A stretch of 64,000 nt of DNA. Origin: Okapia johnstoni (Eukaryota > Chordata > Mammalia > Artiodactyla > Giraffidae). The notes beneath the pieces are model-generated. The model was not told the DNA's origin. It saw nothing but the letters and a program-made list of their open reading frames with translations, and ran no database searches. Positions 11,880 to 20,353 of this stretch are shown in pieces. Where the stretch lies: positions 115,408,501-115,472,500 of the forward strand of contig CM044308.1 of NCBI GenBank assembly GCA_024291935.2. Reading direction: 5' to 3'. The number at the start of each line of letters is the position of its first letter. Position 1 is the stretch's first letter. A program made the translations under genes and the position numbers.

Positions 11880-12880
11880 CATGATGCCAACAGATGGCAT
11901 TATCATACTCCTAAAATATATGAGCAACCCAATTTCAGAATCCTATTTGGAAGGTCTGTTGCCAGAAGCCACTTCTGGTACCCAAAGCTTTGTCAGTCAG
12001 GAAGAAATGATGCACTGATGTTGGAATGATTTGAGGAGAGTTTAATAATAAAAATGCAGTTGAGTGTTTGGCTGGGTGTGGCGAAACTATAAGGCTGCTT
12101 GGTTCTTTGAGTCTAGTAACAGCACCGTGACCACCACTGGACCCAAAGGAGCAGGGACAGTGTGGTTCCCCCGAACATGGGTGGGGAGAGTCATGGAGAG
12201 GGTCACCTGGAGAGAAAGTGATAACCATTGATTGAGGCTTCATCCAGGGAGAGGTACAGAAAGGCGGCAGAGAAATGAGTTCTTCACCCTAATGACTCCC
12301 TCTCGCCAACACCCTAAAGGGCTCCCCCATGTCCAAATCCAATCCGAAGCCAGGAGACCTGTAATTTCATTGATGTGATTCACACAGGTTGGCTCTCTGG
12401 GCCAGAGAAGAGGACGGAATAATAGAATGGAATGTGTGTTTGCCGGGACAAGCTTGCAATCTTTTCTCATGTAATTCCTGACAAGTTTTTATGTCAGAGA
12501 CTCATAAAATGAGTTGAAGAGCACACACATTTGATATTCTCTGGAAGCAATTGTGTAAGAATCAGTAGCTCTTGGAATGCTTGGAGGAAGAGTTATTAAC
12601 GCTTTTGGAGACTGGAGATGTTTTGTGGAAATTTTTCCATTACCCAATTTTTAAAATAGTTTGAGAATCAAAATTTTGTTTCTTGCAATCTGGTAAGTCA
12701 GATTTTAAGAAATCCATCCACTTCATCTAAATGAAAGTTATTGGCAGAAGGTTCTTATTTTCTTCCTGGGATCTGTGGACTCTGTCAGGACCACCTCTAC
12801 TGGGGCCTTTGTTTTTTCCTTTTCTCCTGATCAGCCTCAGGAGAGTTTCAGCTTCATCATAGGCTCGTCAAAGAACCACC
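11880..12880. other. Intergenic, unresolved
   Basis: No gene seen. The part at 12000-12480 has a repeat-like look (possible old LTR), but I cannot name it. Confidence 0.35.
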
Positions 12881-12888
12881 TTTGTCTG

Positions 12889-12952
12889 CTAATCTTAGCT
12901 CTTTGTTTCACTTCCTTTCACTAATCTTAGCTCTTTGTTTCATTTCCTTTAC
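12889..12952. repeat. 32-bp tandem duplication
   Basis: Two 32-bp units (12889-12920, 12921-12952), each starting CTAATCTTAGCTCTTTGTTT, with only a few differences. Confidence 0.9.
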
Positions 12953-13417
12953 CCTCACTGGGCTTGTTTTGCTAGAGTAGAAAGACTCGAAAGAATGGAG
13001 GTTGAACGGGAGACTATTCCAAGCAAGTACAAAAGGTAAGCAAAATCTGGGAGCCGGGAGTGAGCACGGGGATAGAGATATTCAGGCCAAGAGACTTGCT
13101 AGGTTCTCCATCAGAGTCCAAGCTCTTCCCTCCTTGCCACCGTGCATTTTGGTACTCCCCACCCACTCACTCACTTCCCAAATTCTTAGCTCAGACTCCT
13201 TGCAGGAGGGAGCTAGGTTCAGGAGCAAGGAGCCCACATCTTTGCTCTGTTCCCCATCCTCTCCCATCAACAAACCTTCCTGAAAACAAGGGACCTAGAC
13301 AAATCAGTGGTTTTCAAACCATATCCCTCTAGGTCTGAGCAGCAGAAGGGAGCACCTATGTGTGATAGGAGGAGCCCAATCACCAGGAGCCAGCTTTAAT
13401 TTTTCTCCAGTACGAGA

Positions 13418-13583
13418 CTTCCTCCTCCAGAGGATCTTCCCAACCCAGGGATCGAGTCCCCATCTCCTGCTGGCAACCCACTCTAGTACTCTTGCTTGGA
13501 AAGTCCCATGGACAGAGGATCCTGGCGGGCTATAGTTCATGGGGTCACAAAGAGTTGGACACGACTGAGCAACTGAGCACACA
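13418..13583. mobile_element. Rearranged Bov-tA SINE, two halves in opposite orientation
   Basis: 13418-13470 is the complement of the tRNA-like/central part (GATCTTCCCAACCCAGGGAT ... CATCTCCTGC). 13471-13583 is the BovA body in forward orientation (GGCAACCCACTC ... GGACACGACTGAGC). The halves meet at 13470/13471. Confidence 0.8.
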
Positions 13584-14577
13584 CATGAGACTTCTACTTA
13601 GCATTTACCTTGGAAAACGACATCAGCGACATGAAACTCTCGGTGATTATATGTAAGCTTATAGCTGTTTCTCCCACCCTCACCCTTACACCCCATGACA
13701 CTTTGGGCAAGTTATTTAAACTCTCTTCTCCTCAGTGTCCCCATCTGTAAATGGTGCTTACCTTGTCAGGACTAAATACATAATAGGGGAAAGTCCCTAG
13801 CACCAGAGGTATTTTCTATGGTTTCTCTTTTCATTTTGGAGACAGCAGCTCTTTGGGTCACTTCTTAGGGTGACTGCCAGCACATATGTGTTCCACCTTT
13901 CTTTCTGCCGTCTGAGCAGCTAAGGGGGAAACAGTGCCTACCCTGCTACATCTTTCACAACTTCCATCTTGCATTTCCTGGAAAACAATTTGGCAGCTCA
14001 GTCTCCAGCTTAGCAGACTCAAGGCCCACTCCCCCCTTTCCATCTTGACTTGACCATGACTCCGGGCAGGCAAACATCCCTCTGGGATCCCTGCTACCCC
14101 ATCCTCTCTGCTACCTACACAGGCAGGCAGGGCAGCCAGAGCTACCGAGGGGCTAAGACAAAATCAGAAACCAATAGCTTTCAGGGTGAAGGTGGCATCC
14201 ACCCCTTCCCATAGGATGGTTTCTGCAGCATCTGTGTGTCTGCGGCTCACAGCAGATGCCTTCAGCACCCAGGTGCTGACTCAGCCAGGTAAGCTCAAGC
14301 TCTCTTCCCCCTTCCCTTCCTCTCTCACTTCTCTCTCAGTTTCTCATCTTCTAGGAAAGCCTAAGACAAAGCCCCTCACTTCCGACCCTATCAGAGCACC
14401 AGGGACCATCAAGGTTTTAACTTCTAATTCTGGAGACAGAAGCAAGAGCTCATGTTGGGGACAGCAGGCATCCTACCTGCCCCCTCCCACCTCCAGGCCA
14501 CGGCAGAGCCAGAGTAAAGCCTATACCGCCCACTCCAAATCCAAGGCCTGTTCTTTGATGCCAGCTAATCTTCCCAA

Positions 14578-14785
14578 GGGCTTCCCTGGTGGCTCAGATC
14601 GTAAAGAATCCACCTGTGAATGTAGGAATGTGGGTAGGATCCATGGGTGGGGAAGAACCCCTGGAGAAGGAAATGGCAACCCACTCAAGTATTCTTGCCT
14701 GGGAAATCCCACGGACAGAGAAGCTGGGTGGGCTCTAGCCCAGGGGGTAGCAAAAGAGACATGACTTGCCATCTAAATAACAATG
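14578..14785 (+). mobile_element. Bov-tA SINE in intron 1 of the CCL13 pseudogene
   Basis: GGGCTTCCCTGGTGGCTCAG head, GGCAACCCACTCAAGTATTC and GACAGAGAAGCTGGGTGGG body, AAAGAGACATGACTTGCC end. Confidence 0.93.
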
Positions 14786-15793
14786 AACCTTTCCAAACCC
14801 TGTAGGTTGTGGTCCATATCTGAGTCCCGTCACACCAACCTTCCTCAATCAGCAGTGATGTGTCCTCTCCAAGCAGAATCAACCTCAAAAATCTTGAGGC
14901 ACACGTTCCTGGCCTTAGCTCCCCCCTTCAGGGCAGTGGGCAGGAGCACTGGACCTGGGGTGGAGAAGACCCGCTTCTACCTCTGCCCTCTCCTTCCCCT
15001 GCTGCATTCAAGCTGAGAAAAACCTGGCATCTCCTCCAATGCTTTTTCTCTGTGACTTTATTTCTAGACACACTCCACGTCCTGGTCACCTGCTGTTTCC
15101 CATTTAACCATAAGAAACAGCAGGTTCCTCGTGGTTAAAGAAACCTAAGAAGGTTCCCTTGCAGAGGCTGAAGAGCGAGCACATCACCAGCAGCCAGGGT
15201 CCCCGGGAAGCTGTCATGTAAGTAGAAAAATCCGGCTCCCCTCCACGCCCACCTTATCTTACCCCTCCCCCACACCACATCCGCTTCTCCATCCCCTCAG
15301 TCTAAGTTCTGCCTCACCAGACAAACATCAGACAAATTTGAGGCATTATACTCAGGGGATAAGATTCAACCCGACTATGTAATCCAAAGCTTCCTATTAT
15401 TACAGCAGGGACAGGCCCAGAGAGGGCTGGTAACGTCTCACATCCTGCTCCCTGAATGGGTGTCAGCTCACACTTCTGTGGTTACTTTGGTGGATGCCTG
15501 GCCAGCTTCTCCTGGGGGGGAGGGCAGTTGGCAAGTACAGTGACCACCTCCAGAGGGTCTCTCCCTACCACTCCCCTCTGACTTCCTGTCCCAGAGAGGA
15601 CCCCTCCCCTGTAGCAGGTGGGCCTGACAGGTTTTAGCCTCTAAGGAGTCATCCCTGAGATAAAACCCTCCAACATGTCACCTGACCCTGCCAGCCCACC
15701 CTCATCCACAGCTTCAGAACCAACCAGCCAAGGATATGGGTGCCAACCCAAAGGAGAATTATGTGAAAAGCCTGGATCAAAAACTCACACGCA

Positions 15794-16075
15794 GGATGTC
15801 CCTTGTGGTCCAGTGGTTAAGAATCTGCTTTGCGATGCAGGGGACATGGGTTCTATCCCTGGTCTGGGAACTAAGATCCCACACCCACCTGCCACAGAGC
15901 AACTAACCCCACAGGCCGCAACTACTGAGCCTGCGCAATACACTTAGAGAGTTGGTGCACCACGATGAAATATTCCTAATGGGGAAACAAAGATCTGATA
16001 CAGACAAACAAATACATATTTTAAATATTTAAAAATATTTAAATACTCAAATATTAAATATTTAAAAAATAAATC
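15794..16075 (+). mobile_element. CHR-type SINE splitting exon 3 of the CCL13 pseudogene
   Basis: GGATGTCCCTTGTGGTCCAG head, GGTTCTATCCCTGGTCTGGG B-box region, CAACTACTGAGCCTGCGC, then a long (TTTAAATA)n-like tail from about 16015. Chemokine sequence stops at CTCACAC and resumes at CATACCCTGAAG. Confidence 0.88.
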
Positions 16076-16508
16076 ATACCCTGAAGACTTAAACTATTCC
16101 AGTCACACTAAGACCAAACCAGAGGATGAGAATGTTCTTCCCCAGGGCCTCCTGTCCCTACCCTGGACTAATTTGACCTTAATTTTCAAATGTAGTGCTT
16201 TCGGTTTCCTGATGCAAATGGTACCATGTCTTAAATAATATTTAGTATTATTTGGATTGTGGCTGGTTGGGGATTTATTTTGAATATTGGTGATCTCTTT
16301 TTTTAAAGTAAGGTCTTGAGCCATTTGATTTCTGTCAGGAGCCCCAACTCCTTCTCCTGTAAGCTATGGGCAGTGGGTCTCCCTCCTGCCTACCTTCCCA
16401 GGGGGTAATGAACATGCCTAGAGAGCCATGGGTTTGAAGGGCCATTGCAACCTAAGGAGGACAGTGCCTGGTGAGTATAAGGTATTGCTAAATATATTAT
16501 TATGGAAA

Positions 16509-16713
16509 AGTGTGGAACTGTCAGTCACTCAGTCGTGTCCAACTCTTTGTCTCCCCATGGACTGTAGGCTCCTCTGTCCATGAAATTCTCCAGGCAAGAA
16601 TACTGGAGTGGGTAGCCATTCCCTTCTCCAGAAGATCTTCCTGATCCAGGAATCAAATCCAGGTCTACTGCATTAGCAGGCAGATTCTTCACTGTCTGAA
16701 CCAACAGGGAAAG
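16509..16713 (-). mobile_element. Bov-tA SINE with TSD in the CCL13 pseudogene 3' UTR
   Basis: Reverse orientation (CAGTCACTCAGTCGTGTCC ... AACCAACAGGGAAAG). The flanks TTATTATGGAAA (16497-16508) and TTATTGTGGAAA (16714-16725) form a 12-bp target duplication with one change. Confidence 0.93.
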
Positions 16714-16792
16714 TTATTGTGGAAAGATGTATACAGTTTTAGGACTGCTGACTTTTTGCAGAAAATACATTTTGTTTAAAATCTCAAATGCA

Positions 16793-16970
16793 GGGATTTT
16801 CCTGGTGGTCCAGTGGCTAAGACTCCACACTCCCAACACAGTGGACCTGGTTTCGATCACTGCTCAGGGAACCATATCCCATATTCCACAGCTAAGCATT
16901 TCACATGCTGCAACTAAAGATCCTGCATGTTGCACCTAAGACCCAGAGCAGCCAGATAAATAAATAAAAT
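16793..16970 (+). mobile_element. CHR-type SINE
   Basis: GGATTTTCCTGGTGGTCCAG head, CTGCAACTAAAGATCCTGC and an AGATAAATAAATAAAA tail, directly after the end of the pseudogene 3' UTR. Confidence 0.88.
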
Positions 16971-16974
16971 CTCC

Positions 16975-17640
16975 AATATAGCAGTAGTGTTTTCTTCAGG
17001 GATAACTCCCAACCTGTAGGGGGCGCTTTGAGGCGCCCTACATACAGATGTAACCAGGCCTTGACTGTGTGGCTTAACTGGGCTCATCTGTATGTCAGGG
17101 AAGGTCTGGCTCACCAGCCCAGAATATTCTAGAACAATAGCTCCAGTCCCCAGCATCAGCTTCCAACGGGTCTCCTTGCGCCCACGCCTCCCAGCTCTGA
17201 GCAATCCTCCACCCCGGAGTAATGCAGCCATTAATTATACTTGAGTCCCAGAGGGAAATAGGTGACACAGTCGTGATTAGCATTGGATTTGATATCTAAT
17301 GTGGGACTTGGAGAGAATGGGCCTTGGAGGATGGTGTAGCACTATCAGAGCTAAGACTCTTGTGGAAGAGATGCAGGATGGAAAAGAGGGGAGAGGGCTT
17401 GCAGCAAACATCCCCAGATAGTCGGCATGTGGGATTCAGAAATGAAAAGCCACAGACCTTTGGAAAGGAAGGTTGAGACGTGCTTACAGAGGAATTGGAA
17501 TGCCAAGATGGGAGTTTGGACTCAGCTCTGAAGGCCTTGGAGCAATAGGGAGGGCGGAGGGTGGGAGGTGCTAGGAAGAGTAGTCTGGGGCAGGGCCCAA
17601 GGGCATGACAGAGTTAGCAAGAGGGTGTTAGGGAAAGCAC
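16975..17640. other. Intergenic, nothing recognised
   Basis: Unique-looking sequence between the CCL13 pseudogene and a solo LTR; no gene seen. Confidence 0.4.
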
Positions 17641-17646
17641 ATTGAC

Positions 17647-18066
17647 TGAAACCGCCCACCCTGGCCAGGCACCACAGTAACCATTTGCGGTAAGGAACAC
17701 GGAACTAATAAGCCACCACCAAATGGGAGAGTTCAGGAAAGGTCAAAAAGTGACACCACACGTCCGACCACCTTCCAGAATCCTTCTTGCTGGCATCCAT
17801 CTTGGCTGAACCAGGAAGGACTCTGAGTCAGAATGATAGGTTAAGGACAACCCGGAAACTTATCCCATCACCATAAAACCCGAGACTGCGAGCCACATGG
17901 TAGAGCAGTTCTCCTGGGTTCCCGTCCCCTCCTGCTCTCCACCCGGGCTCCCCTTCCCAATAAAGTCTCTTGCTTCGTCAGCACGTGTCTCCTCTGACAA
18001 CTCATTTCTGAATATTAGACAAGAGCCCACTTTCGTGCCCTGGAACGGGTCCCCATTCCTGCAACA
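17647..18066 (+). mobile_element. Solo ERV LTR (probable)
   Basis: Begins TGAAACCGCCCACC and ends CTGCAACA (TG...CA). It contains a TATA-like CCATAAAACCC (about 17870), then AATAAAGTCTCTTGC (about 17960) in the order U3, R, U5. No internal retroviral genes adjoin it. TGACTGA occurs near both ends (17643, 18070) but does not fit the TG/CA borders exactly, so a target duplication is not certain. Family not identified. Confidence 0.65.
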
Positions 18067-18289
18067 AGGTGACTGAGAGCCACCTATTGCAATGGTCTGG
18101 GTGAGGGGGAGCCCAGGAAGCAGGGCAGTCTTGGGGACAGAGGGAGGAGGTGCTTAAGATGAGCCTTAAGCACTGCATGTTGAATGCTGGAGAAAGTGGG
18201 ATAAGCCCTGAGACTCAGGACACAAGACTTTCTCTTCTAAAACCACCATATCCGAGACCCAGAGTTCACTCCTTCCTTTGCTAGTGTTG

Positions 18290-18745
18290 GTTGTGAGTTA
18301 AGTTTTATTTGGGCCGCAATGAGGACTGCAGCCTGTGGGACAGCATCTCAAATAGCCGAGAGAGACTGCTCCAAAGAGGCAGTGGGGGAAAGTCAATACA
18401 TAAGATTAAGGGGGAGTTCATTGCCATGAAGCACTCATTTTACAAAAGGTTTTTGTTAGTCATGAGGATCTGATGTCACCATGAAGGAATTTAGTGCTTC
18501 TCTAGATATGAGGAGATGCAAGAATTGAGATCATAAAATCTGTTCCTAAAATCATCTGACCTGTCCCATCAGATTCCCTGGAGCACAGAGTGCCTCACTC
18601 CACCCTGAACTCCCTCAGGGGCTGTCGAAGGTCAATAGCTATAGCAGCGTGGGGTTCAATCTCCATAGAGGCAGATGGCAGATGCCTTTGTTGTTCCATC
18701 CTTGGCAGTGCTCTTGGTAAGCGCCAATTTGTAGTTGACACTAGT
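18290..18745 (-). mobile_element. Old ERV LTR-like repeat, antisense
   Basis: GTTAAGTTTTATTTGGGCCGC, CAGCATCTCAAATAGCC, TAGTCATGAGGATCTGATGTC and CTCAGGGGCTGTCG follow a pattern I associate with a widespread mammalian LTR in reverse orientation. The name is uncertain. Confidence 0.5.
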
Positions 18746-18789
18746 CTCCCTAGAGTTGTTGGTTACACAAGTTGGAGCATGTGATTGCC

Positions 18790-19730
18790 CCTTTTAAAAG
18801 GACAGGGCCTCCTCTTCCTCTCTGTCCCCTGGGGGTTCTCCTGTTTCTTCTCGAGACTGCCTCCCTCCTCTGGATGACCTCTGTTAGCATCTCCATCAGA
18901 CATGGACCCACCTGCCTGGACCCTCCCCCGGAAAAGATCCTGCTAATTAACTCTCCAGGCCCTGTCCAGTGGACACAGGGTCCCTCTGCCACTCTGTGCC
19001 AGGCAGTCACTTGGACATGAGGACTTGGAAAAGATTTCTACCCTGGAAGGTAGTGTAAGCAACTTTTGGCAGAAAAGAGCTCTCTTCAGGAGGCCACTGT
19101 TGTCACTGTTCTTAAACCAGGCATCCCATGCTCTATCATCTCCAGCCTTAGCACACCTTTCAAATCTTTTGATCATACAATAGGTAACCTAACTTGTTGC
19201 TTTTTCCATAGATCAGAGAAGTAGAAATAAAGAATAAGTAACAGATAACCAGATCTCTTCCCTAGTTCTTCTCATTCCTTCAGGAATCTTGAGAACACAC
19301 TATGTCAAAAGATAGCATCTAAAAAAAGATCACGAGCAGTCGCCAAGCACTGCACACAGTCGAGGATGGTGAGGGCTCTGACTGCCATCCCATCCTAACG
19401 AGTAACTGAGATGACTGCCTTGTTTCCCTTTAGAAGCTTTCATGGCTGAGCAGAATCTTCGGAGATTATTTTTTGGGGGACACTGATTCCACCATCTCCC
19501 CAGATTGCTGGCATTCTGATTAAAGGCAATTTTCCTTTCTGTCAACACTTGAGAGTTTGGTTTTGTAGGCAGCCAAGCAGTAGGACAGGATTTGACCCAG
19601 CAGGAACCCTGAGCTCTAAGGCCAGATCCATCCTGACTCGCTCTGTGTCCTCAGGCCTGTAGGTGTTGATCTCTCCAGCCCTTAGCCACCTCCTCTCTAC
19701 AGCAGGGCTAGCACTGTCTTACAGGCAGAT
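18790..19730. other. Intergenic between LTR and CCL1
   Basis: No gene seen. Reading frames on both strands near 18750-19020 are overlapping and lack recognisable domains. Confidence 0.4.
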
Positions 19731-19734
19731 GGCA

Positions 19735-19800
19735 ATCCCCCCTACCCCCGCCCCGCCCCCCACGATCAGGGCAGGGCAGGGCAGGGCAGGGCAGGGGCGG
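19735..19800. repeat. C-run followed by (GGGCA)n, potential G-quadruplex
   Basis: A C-rich block (CCCCCCTACCCCCGCCCCGC, to 19762) is followed by five or more GGGCA units ending GGGGCGG. Both strands therefore carry four or more G-runs with short loops. It lies about 550 bp past the CCL1 stop codon. Confidence 0.85.
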
Positions 19801-19944
19801 AGAGCATGTAAATGGGCACCCAGCCCCGAAGATAATCTACATCACAATCCAAATCACCGTTTATTCCCCCAGGACAAAGGCAGTCAGCTGAGATGTGTTG
19901 AGTCATTTATTGGCTCCTATTGACAAGAAGTCAGTTCCAGAGTA

Positions 19945-20033
19945 TTAAGAATTCACCTTGCTGTACAGTAGAAACTACCACAACATTGTAAAGCATCTAT
20001 ACTCCAACAAAAATTAAATAATAATAAAAGAAG
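19945..20033 (+). mobile_element. L1 3' terminal fragment
   Basis: CACCTTGCTGTACAGTAGAAAC, CAACATTGTAAAGCATCTATAC and AAAATTAAATAATAATAAAA match the last bases of ruminant L1. Confidence 0.8.
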
Positions 20034-20353
20034 TCAGTTCCCCTGGCACCAATTCCAACCTATTTCCCTCCTTTTCACCCCCTGGCCCCAGCCCCTCAAT
20101 GTCAATCCACTTTGCACCTTGAAATCCCTGTGGGGTCCAAGAGGCATGGGGCAGGGGGGCAGACAGAAGTTAAAGATTCTAGAATTTAAATATATAAAGT
20201 GCGACAACATAGCTTATTAGAACCCGGCAGACCCTTTGGTGTGACCCGGTGAAGATGGGGCAGAAGGACTGGTGTGAAGTTAGACGTTGGAAGGACAAGT
20301 GAAGCACGCGGTGTCCTGAGTCCAGGATGAGAAGGGATCAGCTCAGTTTCCTT

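Larger units (their letters stand above)
14105..16788 (+). pseudogene. CCL13: CCL13 (MCP-4) unitary pseudogene, three exons
   Basis: An intron-containing CC-chemokine gene that can no longer make protein. Exons are about 14216-14288, 15068-15217 and 15712-15793 plus last codons at 16076-16092; all splice sites are still GT/AG. Exon 1 gives a signal-peptide-like MVSAASVCLRL...TQP. Exon 2 keeps TCCF and LQRLKS...EAV, but a 35-bp insertion (about 15110-15144) shifts the frame and adds a TAA, and the third cysteine is Gly. Exon 3 has lost one base and about 12 bp, and its cysteine is also Gly. A SINE sits just before the final codons (CTGAAGACTTAA), and another (16509-16713) sits in the 3' UTR. 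The one-residue-short spacing between LKS and the third-cysteine position, and the 3' UTR (GGACTGCTGACTTTTTGCAG near 16741), match my recollection of human CCL13, as does the place between CCL8 and CCL1. It could instead be a lineage-specific MCP duplicate. Confidence 0.85.

Noticed and set aside
14186..14764. Open frame of 192 codons starting with MKVAST
   Set aside because: It joins the decayed CCL13 exon 1 with its intron and a SINE. The conserved product would need splicing at 14288.
17643..18076. TGACTGA on both sides of the LTR as its target duplication
   Set aside because: It overlaps the TG start on the left and lies 4 bp beyond the CA end on the right, so it does not fit LTR integration cleanly.
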